From: Chloroflexota bacterium
GTDB lineage: Bacteria > Chloroflexota > Anaerolineae > Aggregatilineales > Phototrophicaceae
DNA: 64,000 nt
Assembly (NCBI GenBank): GCA_028875245.1
Contig: JAPPEU010000035.1
Location: 64,023-128,022, forward strand
Direction: 5' to 3'
The position numbers were made by a program, and so were the translations under genes. The notes below the pieces were generated by a model, which had not been told where the DNA came from, searched no databases, and saw only the letters and a list, made by a program, of their open reading frames with translations. Shown here piece after piece: positions 36,584 to 45,214 of this stretch (positions are counted from its first letter, which is position 1; the number at the start of each line of letters is the position of its first letter).

Positions 36584-37744
36584 TCAACCCCCTTCCTTCA
36601 CCGCGGCAACCGCCCGCTGCGCCGCTTCGGTCAACGTCTCCGCGCTGATGAGATTGGGTATCCGCGCTTCGTCAATTATCTTGTTTCCCTCCGCCGCATT
36701 GGTGCCTTGCAGCCGAATGACCATGGGCGCATCCGGCTTCACTTCGTTGTAAGCGGTCAATATGCCGTGCGCGACTTCATCACAGCGCGTGATGCCGCCG
36801 AAGATATTGAAGAGCACGCATTTGACGTTGTCGTCCGAGAGGATGATGCGCAGCGCGGCGGCCACTTGCCCGGCCGACGCGCCACCGCCGATATCCAGAA
36901 AGTTCGCCGGCCCAATGCCATCGGCGTCGCCATATAACTTGGTCATGTCCATCGTCGTCATCGCCAGGCCGGCGCCGTTCACCATGCAGCCGATCTGCCC
37001 ATCAAGCTTGATATAGGTGATGCCAGCTTCGCGCGCCTGCCTTTCAGATTCGGGTTCGCCGCTTGTGTCGCGCTCAGCGGTCAAGGCCGGCTGCCGGTAG
37101 AGCGCGTTGTCATCGATGATCACTTTGCCATCGACCGCGAGCAGCTCGCCCTGCGCCGTTATGACCAGAGGATTGATCTCCGCCAATTCGGCATCGCGCT
37201 CGCTGTAGCAGACATACAAGCTGCTCAAGATCTTGCCGAAGGCTCGCCATTGCGCGCGCGGCATTCCCATGGCGCTGGCGATGAAGGTCTTCTGATAATC
37301 TTGCAATCCCATGATGGGATCAACATGCTCGCGAATAATGGCATCCGGGCGCTCGCGGCTCAGTTCTTCAATATCCATGCCGCCTTCCATCGAGGTGATG
37401 ATCAGCGGTTTGCCGGCGCCGCGATCATTGGTGATCGCCAAATAGATTTCCTGTTTAATATCAGCTCCCGGGTCAACAAGAACGCGCTCGACGGTGAGGC
37501 CCTTGATGTTCATCCCGAGGATGATCTCGGCATGCTGCCGCGCCTCTTCAGCGTCTCGCGCCAGTTTTACGCCGCCGGCCTTCCCGCGCCCGCCGACATG
37601 CACCTGCGCCTTAACGACAACGACGCCGCCAATCTCGCTCGCGATGTCATAGACCTCGGCCGGGCTCGCGGCGACCTGCCCTTTAGGAATGGGGATGCCA
37701 TAATCTCGAAACAAGAACTTGGATTGATATTCATGCAGCTTCAA
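36584..37744 (-). CDS. sucC: Succinyl-CoA ligase, beta subunit
   Basis: A 386-residue subunit with an N-terminal ATP-grasp domain: [43 protein letters not shown] and [29 protein letters not shown]. The C-terminal CoA-ligase domain contains [37 protein letters not shown] and [19 protein letters not shown]. It is the first gene of sucCD. No other TCA-cycle genes are close by. A 355-bp gap separates it from the divergent LysM gene. Confidence 0.96.
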   Translation of the reverse strand: MKLHEYQSKFLFRDYGIPIPKGQVAASPAEVYDIASEIGGVVVVKAQVHVGGRGKAGGVKLARDAEEARQHAEIILGMNIKGLTVERVLVDPGADIKQEIYLAITNDRGAGKPLIITSMEGGMDIEELSRERPDAIIREHVDPIMGLQDYQKTFIASAMGMPRAQWRAFGKILSSLYVCYSERDAELAEINPLVITAQGELLAVDGKVIIDDNALYRQPALTAERDTSGEPESERQAREAGITYIKLDGQIGCMVNGAGLAMTTMDMTKLYGDADGIGPANFLDIGGGASAGQVAAALRIILSDDNVKCVLFNIFGGITRCDEVAHGILTAYNEVKPDAPMVIRLQGTNAAEGNKIIDEARIPNLISAETLTEAAQRAVAAVKEGG

Positions 37745-38017
37745 AAGCGTCGACCTCCATTCACAGGCGGGTGGGAGCCAATATCAACTCCGGCAAAATC
37801 AGATGGTTATGGAACCGCGTTCGGGCGCAGGATGTCAGTTATCCGATAAAGAATTCAAGCAGCGCCCAGGAACCTGCTTCGGCAAGATTCAGGCCAGCGA
37901 CACCAGCCTGCAGCGCAGGACGCTTCACGGCACCTTTGCGTAAACGGCGCTAGATTACGACATCCTGTGCGTTATCTCAAGTGACAATCATCCCGCGTGG
38001 AATGCCCGCATATTTCT
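37745..38017. other. Intergenic region upstream of sucC
   Basis: I see no gene here and no convincing promoter for sucC. The next gene's promoter lies at 38018-38046. Confidence 0.4.
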
Positions 38018-38046
38018 TTGTGCGTGATTCCAATTCTGAGTAGACT
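38018..38046 (+). promoter_or_regulatory. Possible promoter of the LysM gene
   Basis: TTGTGC at 38018-38023, a 17-nt spacer and TAGACT at 38041-38046. A strong Shine-Dalgarno (GGGAGAAGG) lies just before the ATG at 38100. Confidence 0.45.
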
Positions 38047-38099
38047 AGATGAAAGCGTGAAGAGAAGCGAGCCGCGTCTTACAGTTAAGGGAGAAGGCG

Positions 38100-39914
38100 A
38101 TGAAGAATCGATCGGCGATTATTTTCATCTCGTCGTTATTGCTACTGATGACAGTTGCGTTCAGCCAAGGGACTATTGCAAGCAACTTGCTGGAAAATGG
38201 TGACTTTGAGGGCGATTTCATAGAACTGGCCGGCGAGGATCCCCGAAGTGTCGCCGAATCCTGGTCGCCCTGGCATGTGCCCGCCGGCGCTACCAGCCCC
38301 TCCTTCGCCAATCATGACCCAAATTATGATGCGGAAACGGACAGAATCCGCCTTGATGCAGCGGGTAAAGCGCAGAAATATTTCACCCTGTTCGCCACTC
38401 ATCAGGGTGGCATCTATCAAGAGGTGGATTCGTTGACCAGCGGCACAACCTATCGCTTCAGCATTTATGCCTACGTATGGTCCTCCAGCTTTGAAGACAC
38501 TGAAGTAAGCGAAGATCCCGGCTTTGTTGTCTTACGCGTCGGCATTGACCCCAACGGCGGCACGGACGGCGCCAGCGCGGATATCATCTGGTCGACGGCG
38601 GCAACCTTCTTCTACGACGCCTACCGCCAGTATGCCGTCATCGCCACCGCGGAAAGCTCAACAATAACCGTATTTGTTGAATCCACGGTGGGAGAGCCGC
38701 GCGCGAACAACTACATATATCTGGATGACGCCGTGCTGGAGGTCGCCAGCGAGACAGTCGTCCTCGAACAGACGCCGACCCCGGAATCAAATGCCGGGCT
38801 GGGCAATGCGGATACAGACACGCCCACGCCGACGATGACAGCCACGCCGACAGCCACAGAGCCGGCGGGCCAGCAACCGCTGGAGCCGACCGCCACTCCG
38901 ACAGCGACCGCCACATCAACCGCGACGCTGCCCCCCACGGCCACGCCCACGCTGACATCGACGCCCGCGGCGGCTGAGGACGGCGGAGCCGAGACCGAAG
39001 AATTCCCGGAAACGGTTGAGCATGTCGTGGTCGAGGGCGATACGGTCAGCGGGCTGGCGCTTCAATATGACAGCGCGGTCGACGCTATCAGACAGGCAAA
39101 CGAACTTGACCCGACCAGTCTAATCGTGGTCGGGCAGCGGCTCGTCATTCCGATCAACTTGCCGCCGACGCCAGCCACGGGCATACCAAGCGAGACGCCA
39201 ACGGCTACACCCACGTTGACGCCGACGCCGACGCAAACACCGTCCCCAACGCCCACACCGACGCCGACCGCGACGCCGATTACTTACCAAATTCAGCCGG
39301 GGGATACACTGGTCAACATCGCCGCATTGTACGGGACCACGGTTGACTTGCTGGTCGAAACCAACAATATCGACAATCGGCATCAAATTGATGTCGGTCA
39401 AATCCTGCTGATTCCCACTGCAATCCCCCCGCCTACAGCAACGGCCACGCCAACCGCCACGCTGGCGCCTACCGAGGAAGCTCCAGAAGAGGATGACAGT
39501 AGCTCTGAGTCTACAATAGTAACTTCGTACACCGTTTATGTCGTGCAGGTGGGCGACACGCTTGACGAGATCGCCAGAGAACACGACACCACCATCGATG
39601 AGGTCGTGCAATTTAATGGCATCACCAACCCAAGCCGAATAGACCCCGGCCAGGAACTGAGGATCCCGTCCGCAAGCGGCACGCCAGTTGCCCAGCCAGA
39701 CGACGAGCCCGCCCCGACGGCAACGAGCCCGCCGGCGCCGACGCCAACGCCCCTCCCAACAAATATTCCGATAACTTATGCTGTGCAGCCTGGCGACACT
39801 CTGGGCGGTATTGCCACGGTGTATGGCGTAAGTATTGTGGAATTGGCTCAGGTCAACGGCATCGTCGATTACGATCGGCTGAGCGTCGGTCAAATTCTGG
39901 TCATCCCCAACTGA
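38100..39914 (+). CDS. Exported protein with four LysM domains and Thr-Pro linkers
   Basis: A 604-residue secreted protein. The signal peptide is MKNRSAIIFISSLLLLMTVAFSQG. Residues 30-220 form a beta-rich domain reminiscent of carbohydrate-binding modules (NGDFEGDFIELAGEDPRSVAESWSPWHVP, then repeated beta-strand text). Four LysM modules follow at about 307-352, 397-440, 477-520 and 556-604, each with the GDTL-IA-YGT-N-I---G-L-IP pattern. They are separated by TPT/ATP-rich linkers. LysM domains bind GlcNAc chains of peptidoglycan. No enzyme domain is visible, so a wall-bound receptor or scaffold is likely. The next gene is another LysM protein, 25 bp downstream. Confidence 0.88.
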   Translation: MKNRSAIIFISSLLLLMTVAFSQGTIASNLLENGDFEGDFIELAGEDPRSVAESWSPWHVPAGATSPSFANHDPNYDAETDRIRLDAAGKAQKYFTLFATHQGGIYQEVDSLTSGTTYRFSIYAYVWSSSFEDTEVSEDPGFVVLRVGIDPNGGTDGASADIIWSTAATFFYDAYRQYAVIATAESSTITVFVESTVGEPRANNYIYLDDAVLEVASETVVLEQTPTPESNAGLGNADTDTPTPTMTATPTATEPAGQQPLEPTATPTATATSTATLPPTATPTLTSTPAAAEDGGAETEEFPETVEHVVVEGDTVSGLALQYDSAVDAIRQANELDPTSLIVVGQRLVIPINLPPTPATGIPSETPTATPTLTPTPTQTPSPTPTPTPTATPITYQIQPGDTLVNIAALYGTTVDLLVETNNIDNRHQIDVGQILLIPTAIPPPTATATPTATLAPTEEAPEEDDSSSESTIVTSYTVYVVQVGDTLDEIAREHDTTIDEVVQFNGITNPSRIDPGQELRIPSASGTPVAQPDDEPAPTATSPPAPTPTPLPTNIPITYAVQPGDTLGGIATVYGVSIVELAQVNGIVDYDRLSVGQILVIPN

Positions 39915-39939
39915 GCCGGCGCCCTGGCGACAGTCATCG

Positions 39940-41526
39940 GTGAACGTCGGAATCGCAGCGAATCCGCGCGAGATCAAGCGCTTGTTCGCTTTTGGCCTTG
40001 CAGAGCCGCCATTGGGAAAAAGACGAGGCCGCCATTTGAACTGGTATTTCAGAGCTTGCATCATCGCAATCGCGTCGGGCCTGCTTCTGACCGCGACAAG
40101 CATGCGGGCGCAAGAGTCGACTGGTTCGTCGCTTTCTGTGCACGTGGTTCAGCGTGGGGAGAATCTCTTCAGAATCGCGCTGCAATACGGCCTGTTCGCG
40201 GAGGACCTCGCCAAGACGAATGGAATCAGCGACAGCGACTCGATAGCGGTTGGTCAACGGCTGATCATTCCATTGGTCGCCGAGCCGATTCAACCGCCCC
40301 TAACCCATACTGTCGCCGCCGGTGAGTCCCTCGCCAGCATCGCCGCCGCCTATGAAACATCCATCGCCGACTTGATGACAAGGAATGAGTTGCCGTCGGC
40401 CGACATTATATTTGTGGGCCAGGTGTTGACAATCGAATCGGGGCACGTCGAGGAGGATGCGGCGCCAGCGGAGAGACAGCCGGACCTTGCCCCGACAGCT
40501 GCCCCTGGCCCCGGCCACCGGCACTCGTTTTCTCGAGTTGGCGATCCATCGATTGACTTTGTACATGTCGTGCAATCCGGCGAGACGCTTTCCGCGATAG
40601 GGCTGCGCTACAACCAGACAATCAACGCGCTCTCCCAAGCTAATGGCCTGCTTGATCCGGGTTTTCTCAGCATCGGCCAGCGTCTAATTGTGCCGGGCAT
40701 CCAACTGCCGCGTTTGACGCAGCCCTTGCCCGACGTGGTAAGGGCCTTCACAATTGATCCGCTGGTTTTCGAGGCGGGGCGCAGCGGACGAATCAAGCTG
40801 TTGACCAGCGATCCGGTCGCCGTCAGCGGCCAGTTTCTCGGGCGTGACTTGGTGGTCATCGAGCGCGACGCGGGCCGGCGTCACAATATACTCATCGGCA
40901 TTCCGATGTTCACCGACATGAATGTCTACCCGCTCACGCTCCAGTTGCAGGATATGACGGGCCGGTCAAGCGCAGTTTCCGCCATCTTGCAAGTCATCTC
41001 AGGCGGCTACGGACGCCAGCAAATCACCATCAACGACAGCGAGCTTCTGGCGCCGGCTGTGGAAGAGGCGGAGATTGCCCTGATAACTCGCTTGACCGGT
41101 CGCTTCACATCGCAGCAGTCCTGGTCGAATTCGCTGAGCCTGCCCGCCGCCGCGCCGATCAACGCGGTGTTTGGCACGCTGCGTTCTTACAATGGCAGTC
41201 CCTTTGATCGCTATCATGGCGGCGTGGATTTCGCTGGCGCGCCCGGCACATCCATACTGGCCGCGGCAGACGGCACAGTCGTCATGGTTGACCGCCTGCA
41301 AATCCGCGGGATCACCACCCTCATCGACCACGGCTGGGGCCTTTACACGCTTTATGCGCATCAGGACGAAACCCTGGTGGAAACGGGCGCAGCCGTGACC
41401 GGCGGCCAAGTGATCGGCACAGTAGGAACCACCGGCCGCAGTACCGGACCGCACCTTCACTGGGAAGCCTGGCTCAACGGCGTCAATGTAGACCCCATGC
41501 AATGGGTGCAGGAAGTCTTTCCCTAA
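39940..41526 (+). CDS. LysM-M23 peptidoglycan endopeptidase
   Basis: Up to 528 residues. Three LysM modules (about 66-110, 124-167 and 207-253) are followed by a beta-rich middle and a C-terminal M23 metallopeptidase domain. The latter shows YHGGVDFAGAPGTSILAAADGTVV, GLYTLYAHQDETLVETG and TGPHLHWEAWLNGVNVDP, giving the H-D and HxH zinc ligands. Such enzymes cut peptide cross-bridges or act as division-amidase activators. The GTG at 39940 is an uncertain start; TTG 40036 would place the hydrophobic signal NWYFRACIIAIASGLLLTATSMRAQ at the N-terminus and is plausible. It forms a pair with the preceding LysM gene. Confidence 0.88.
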   Translation: MNVGIAANPREIKRLFAFGLAEPPLGKRRGRHLNWYFRACIIAIASGLLLTATSMRAQESTGSSLSVHVVQRGENLFRIALQYGLFAEDLAKTNGISDSDSIAVGQRLIIPLVAEPIQPPLTHTVAAGESLASIAAAYETSIADLMTRNELPSADIIFVGQVLTIESGHVEEDAAPAERQPDLAPTAAPGPGHRHSFSRVGDPSIDFVHVVQSGETLSAIGLRYNQTINALSQANGLLDPGFLSIGQRLIVPGIQLPRLTQPLPDVVRAFTIDPLVFEAGRSGRIKLLTSDPVAVSGQFLGRDLVVIERDAGRRHNILIGIPMFTDMNVYPLTLQLQDMTGRSSAVSAILQVISGGYGRQQITINDSELLAPAVEEAEIALITRLTGRFTSQQSWSNSLSLPAAAPINAVFGTLRSYNGSPFDRYHGGVDFAGAPGTSILAAADGTVVMVDRLQIRGITTLIDHGWGLYTLYAHQDETLVETGAAVTGGQVIGTVGTTGRSTGPHLHWEAWLNGVNVDPMQWVQEVFP

Positions 41527-41527
41527 G

Positions 41528-41667
41528 CCACAACCGCTGGCGAGCCACAACTCGGCTCACACATTATTGTGAACTCGCGAAACGGGAATTTGTAGGGGCG
41601 AGCCATTGGGGCGCCCGTCGACAGATGTTCCGCAAACGAGCCGGAGGACTCATTGAGGCGCCCCTAC
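41528..41667. repeat. Composite dispersed repeat, copy 2
   Basis: It matches 738-872 in order: GCCACAACCGCTGGCGAG, AACTCGGCTCACA, GTAGGGGCGAGCCATTGGGGCGCCCGTCG, a spacer, then GGCGCCCCTAC. Its hairpin arms are less perfect than those at 7973-8037. It fills most of the gap between the LysM-M23 gene and the convergent membrane protein. Confidence 0.75.
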
Positions 41668-41718
41668 GGCCTTCGTTTGAGCAAGTTCAGAATATAAGGA
41701 GGGAGCGTAAAGACTTGG

Positions 41719-42870
41719 CTAGCTGGCGTAGGCGCCGTCCAGCGCTTCAAAGTCGGTGAAGAGAAAATGGTCGTGGTAATAGTGTATCCAGAGGAAGGAC
41801 AGGATCGCCGTATAGTAGGCGATATCGAAATGACTGTTGCCGTCGATCCCCGGGCGAACAATTCCGGCCAAAACATAAACCAGGACAAAGATCACCGCGG
41901 AGCCGACCAGCAGCGCCGCGCTGAAGCCGTATAAGGCGCGGGCGTCTTTCGTGCGCCGGCTGAACCGCGCGACCAGCGGCGCATTCTCATCAAGCTCCCC
42001 CGCCATCTGCCGTATCTTGATGATGTAAAATGTGATCGCCAGGTATTGGAATGAATGCCAGGTGTTGAGCCCTTGAAAAGCCGTGTCCAGATTGGGCAAT
42101 AGCGGCGTACAAAAGGCGACCAGCACCGTGAGCGAAACAAAGGCGAACTTGGGCATGTTGAGTATGCCGTGATAATGCTCGTAGATGCTCTTGACCACGT
42201 AGGATGCCAGCGCGACGCCGAACACAATCGTTACGAGAACGAAGAACCAGGGGTTGTCCGGCTGCTGAAACAGATCGGGGATCGCTTCGCCCAGATCGTT
42301 CTGTCCGATTTCAAAGACGCCCTGGCTGATCTTCCACATGGCGACGGGGAACAGGCTCGTCAGAACTATCGCGTAATCAATGAGGCGGGACAGGGGGCTC
42401 AGCGCGCTCCGGCGGACGAATTTTGCCTCCTTGTGATTGTAAAGCTCAACGATGTACGTCACCTGATGCAAAACATGCAGTGAAGCCCAGAAGAAGAAGA
42501 AAGTGAGCATGAGGCTCATATTCAGAAAGGCAAGCGAAATCACCAAAATCGGAATGATAATCGAAGACCGCACCAAGGTCGGGTAGCGTTCCTTGAAGCG
42601 CTCGTCGAGGCCTGTGCGCAGGAAAGTAGACATCATATGCGGCCCGCCAATGGCAACCGCCACAAAGGTGTTAACCAGGTTGCGGCTGATGTCGTCTTCA
42701 AGTCCCGCCTCGATGCCGAGCAAATACAAGAGATAGGGCAAGGGCACCACCACCACGCTGAGTGTGATGAAGAATAAATCCCAGCGCCTGTTGCGCAGCC
42801 AGTAGTTGCCTTTGTCGATTTCAGCTGCGTACACTTCCGCGTTGCTCAGCGCGACCGCTGAGGTGGCCAT
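41719..42870 (-). CDS. Uncharacterised polytopic membrane protein with His-rich motifs
   Basis: A 383-residue protein with about eight to nine hydrophobic helices. Conserved-looking histidines occur in AIGGPHMMSTFLR, SLHVLHQVTYIVELYNHKEAKF, EHYHGILNMPKF, NTWHSFQYLAITFYI and WIHYYHDHFLF near the C-terminus. Such membrane-facing His clusters occur in di-iron or heme membrane oxidases and desaturases, but I cannot match a named family. ATG 42870 follows GGAG by 8 nt, and the frame's earlier start adds seven residues. It is transcribed alone, convergent with the LysM-M23 gene. Confidence 0.7.
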   Translation of the reverse strand: MATSAVALSNAEVYAAEIDKGNYWLRNRRWDLFFITLSVVVVPLPYLLYLLGIEAGLEDDISRNLVNTFVAVAIGGPHMMSTFLRTGLDERFKERYPTLVRSSIIIPILVISLAFLNMSLMLTFFFFWASLHVLHQVTYIVELYNHKEAKFVRRSALSPLSRLIDYAIVLTSLFPVAMWKISQGVFEIGQNDLGEAIPDLFQQPDNPWFFVLVTIVFGVALASYVVKSIYEHYHGILNMPKFAFVSLTVLVAFCTPLLPNLDTAFQGLNTWHSFQYLAITFYIIKIRQMAGELDENAPLVARFSRRTKDARALYGFSAALLVGSAVIFVLVYVLAGIVRPGIDGNSHFDIAYYTAILSFLWIHYYHDHFLFTDFEALDGAYAS

Positions 42871-42970
42871 AATGTAATCTCCATCCTGCATATCCAGTGT
42901 GATTATACAAGAATTTATTTAGCAAGGCAAAGTAAATTTGCGAATTTACAATGTTCTGCTGGAGAAGACG

Positions 42971-43282
42971 TCAAGGAATAAAGCCGAACCATTGACAAAA
43001 GCGCGTCGGATTGGCGGCGCAGGTTTCCGGCGCGTTCAGGAAGAGGAAGGCGAAACCGGCGCAGGCCAGGCCGATGGCGATGAGCAGCGCGCAGCCGCAC
43101 CAGGCTGCCGGGCCGCCCTGAACGATTTCCGCGACAATCTCGATTAAGCCCATCATCAGGTCAAAGAGACCGCTTGCCGCCTGCAATACAAAGCCAATCA
43201 CGACAAACACGACGCAGAGCAAGGCGCAACCGACTGCAATAGCGGGAATATGCGCCGGATCAATGTTTTGCAGCAACTCCAT
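42971..43282 (-). CDS. Small membrane protein, unknown
   Basis: A 103-residue protein with two long hydrophobic helices (about 13-35 and 66-84) and a Cys-containing C-terminus (LNAPETCAANPTRFCQWFGFIP). The middle segment DLMMGLIEIVAEIVQGG is amphipathic. I recognise no family. ATG 43282 has GGAG with 8-nt spacing; the upstream extension overlaps the previous gene and is rejected. It is the third gene of a minus-strand set (NUDIX, 43314-43787, this gene), 31 bp behind its neighbour. Confidence 0.6.
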   Translation of the reverse strand: MELLQNIDPAHIPAIAVGCALLCVVFVVIGFVLQAASGLFDLMMGLIEIVAEIVQGGPAAWCGCALLIAIGLACAGFAFLFLNAPETCAANPTRFCQWFGFIP

Positions 43283-43313
43283 CTTGCAGTCTCCGTAAGC
43301 AAATACAATCGCG

Positions 43314-43787
43314 CTAGCGGGTCGGCGAGCAAACATCGCCGGAGGTATTGCTTAACTCCCAGGCTGCCTCCGGCCTTTGACGTTCATAGCAGTCGCAATA
43401 GCTGACATTCTGATTGCCGCCACTGTACTCCCAAAGCAAGAATCGCACCGCCGTTTCGACGCAGAGGGTCAAGCCAGCGGGTTGACCCTCTGCGATCCGC
43501 GAAGTTTCGATGCGCAGCCCGCGATCGTCCGTTTCACTTATCAGCGAGAGCAATAGCAGCGGATGCGCGTGCGGCTGTGGAATGTCGCGATGTTCAAGTC
43601 TTATCTCGCCGTTGGCCGCCAGGTAAAAGAGCGCGCAGGGCGTCATCAGGAGCGTGAACCAGACTAGCAGCGCCAGGCCGCATCCCAACCTGCGGGCTCT
43701 GCTCCGTCTTTTGCCGGGCGCTGGGAGCTCGGCGCCGGCTGGCGCTTCCGCCGCGTCAAAGCTGTTTGCGCTTTTCATGTCAGCCAT
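43314..43787 (-). CDS. Single-pass membrane protein, unknown
   Basis: A 157-residue protein. A charged N-terminal region (MADMKSANSFDAAEAPAG then KRRSRARR) precedes one membrane helix (GCGLALLVWFTLLMTPCALFYLA, about residues 35-57). A 100-residue outer domain follows, with cysteines in TLCVETAVRF, YCDCYERQ and DVCSPTR that could form disulfides. No family is recognised. Its ATG overlaps the NUDIX stop (ATGGCTGA, 8 bp), which indicates translational coupling and supports this start. A signal-anchor, Cys-rich outer domain is inferred from sequence only. Confidence 0.6.
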   Translation of the reverse strand: MADMKSANSFDAAEAPAGAELPAPGKRRSRARRLGCGLALLVWFTLLMTPCALFYLAANGEIRLEHRDIPQPHAHPLLLLSLISETDDRGLRIETSRIAEGQPAGLTLCVETAVRFLLWEYSGGNQNVSYCDCYERQRPEAAWELSNTSGDVCSPTR

Positions 43788-44322
43788 CCCGGAAGCGCAG
43801 CACGATCTTGTCGCATGCGTCATAGCTCACGTGGGCATGGTAGGGTGGCTGGTCATCGTCCATAGTCAGAATCCGCGGCAGCAGCGCCGGCAGGTCTTCT
43901 ACCAGGTTCAAGTTCTGTAGTCGCTCCTTCGCTATCCACTCGAGTTTGCCTTCAACGCAATCTACGCGAATCGCCCTGGTATCGCTGATGGCGGTATAGA
44001 CGAACAAAACGATGCCGGTTGCGCCGCCGGCGTCGATATTGTGGATGCTGCGCAGGCGCAGTGAATGGACCTGAAGACCACTTTCTTCTTCAATCTCTCG
44101 CAGCGCGGCGCTGTAAGGATCTTCATCGCGCTCAATGTGCCCGCCCAAACCATTATACTGATTGGGGAACACGCGCCGGTGAGCGGCTCGCTTCATGAGC
44201 AGCACATCGTCCCCGTTCATGACAAAACACAGCGTACGCGGCAAGGCAAGCCAACGATCGCTCGTGAAGTCCGCCCCCTGCTCCGCCGCCCCCATGCACC
44301 CGCTCTCCCGCCCTATCCGCAC
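43780..44322 (-). CDS. NUDIX hydrolase (MutT/8-oxo-dGTPase-like)
   Basis: A 180-residue NUDIX hydrolase that cleaves nucleoside diphosphates linked to another moiety. The box GGHIERDEDPYSAALREIEEESGL (about residues 60-83) matches G-x5-E-x7-R-E-U-x-E-E-x-G-U exactly. LCFVMNGDDVLLMKRAAHR is the usual first strand, and YNGLGGH precedes the box as in oxidised-nucleotide hydrolases. Substrate is unknown. ATG at codon 10 (44295) is another possible start. The two membrane proteins downstream are coupled to it, so it may belong to a membrane-linked process rather than general housekeeping. It diverges from the ParB-fold gene. Confidence 0.88.
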   Translation of the reverse strand: MRIGRESGCMGAAEQGADFTSDRWLALPRTLCFVMNGDDVLLMKRAAHRRVFPNQYNGLGGHIERDEDPYSAALREIEEESGLQVHSLRLRSIHNIDAGGATGIVLFVYTAISDTRAIRVDCVEGKLEWIAKERLQNLNLVEDLPALLPRILTMDDDQPPYHAHVSYDACDKIVLRFRDG

Positions 44323-44389
44323 AATTGCCCGCTGCTCTCGTTCATGTTACGCTATGCGCGCACATACAGCCATTTTACTAGGTATTGCG

Positions 44390-45208
44390 ATGATTTCGAA
44401 TCCGGTTAGCGCGCCGCCGCCAAACTTGCGCATCGTACGCGTCGAAGAAGTGCGGCCGCATGAAAAAGGCGATGTCCAACGGTCGCAGCCGCTGATGGAG
44501 CGCCTGAGGCGCGCTGAACACTTCACCAATCCGCCGGTCGTCGCCGAGATCGCCCAAGACAACTATGTGCTGATGGATGGCTCGAACCGTCACATTTCGC
44601 TGCAGAACTTGGGATTCAAGCATATCCTGGTGCAAATTGCCGATTACGAATCGGATTGCGTTGAGCTCGGCGTCTGGCAGCATATTGTCGCCGATTGGGA
44701 TTCTCAGCGATTTGTGAAAAATCTGGAGGCCATGGACAATATCGTATTAAAAGATGGATGGAATGCCAACGCCGTGGCGCATGCCCTGCTGCGCGATGGC
44801 CCGGTTTATAGCATTCACGCCGGCGTCGACAACCTGAAGGAGCGCAACGCGACGCTGCGCCAAGTCGTCGAATCATATCACAATAACGCCGCGCTCTACC
44901 GCAGCCCGTTGACGGACCCCGCCCTCATCTGGACGCTGTTCCCCAGCGGCGTCGCTTTGGTGTTGTTTCCACCCTATCAGCCGCAGGATATTATTGACGC
45001 GGCGCTGCAAGCGGCTTACCTGCCACCGGGCGTCAGCCGGCATATGATCCACGGCCGCGCCTTGAATCTCAACTTTCCGATGGACGGCTTGCGCTCGGAG
45101 ATTCCATTGGCTGAGAAGAATCAACGCCTGCAGGATTGGCTGCGGGAACAATATGCGCAGCGCAGCGTCCGCTATTATGCCGAAGCGACTTATCATTTTG
45201 ACGAGTGA
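44390..45208 (+). CDS. ParB-fold protein, SerK/SbnI-like
   Basis: A 272-residue protein with a ParB N-terminal-like domain. VRPHE (E25), NPPVVAEI and VLMDGSNRHISLQNLGF (about 60-76) resemble the nucleotide/phosphate site of free-serine kinases (SerK) and the staphylococcal SbnI group. True ParB partition proteins also have a helix-turn-helix domain, which is not evident here. The C-terminal half (100-272) includes LFPSGVALVLFPPYQPQDI and a terminal helix NQRLQDWLREQYAQRS. A serine-kinase or nucleotide-sensing role is inference. The ACT-domain gene begins 7 bp after its stop. ATG 44390 is preferred over a longer frame that starts inside the NUDIX gene. Confidence 0.7.
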   Translation: MISNPVSAPPPNLRIVRVEEVRPHEKGDVQRSQPLMERLRRAEHFTNPPVVAEIAQDNYVLMDGSNRHISLQNLGFKHILVQIADYESDCVELGVWQHIVADWDSQRFVKNLEAMDNIVLKDGWNANAVAHALLRDGPVYSIHAGVDNLKERNATLRQVVESYHNNAALYRSPLTDPALIWTLFPSGVALVLFPPYQPQDIIDAALQAAYLPPGVSRHMIHGRALNLNFPMDGLRSEIPLAEKNQRLQDWLREQYAQRSVRYYAEATYHFDE

Positions 45209-45214
45209 CGGACG

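Noticed and set aside
38800..39290. Tandem ACG/CCG-rich repeats that resemble a DNA satellite
   Set aside because: They encode the Thr-Pro linkers of the LysM protein in frame, so they are protein low complexity, not a separate repeat element.
39120..40103. 327-codon minus-strand frame
   Set aside because: It is antisense to the LysM gene and highly Arg/Gly-biased.
44390..45208. Chromosome partition protein ParB
   Set aside because: Only the N-terminal ParB fold is present; there is no helix-turn-helix domain, no parA gene and no parS-like site nearby.
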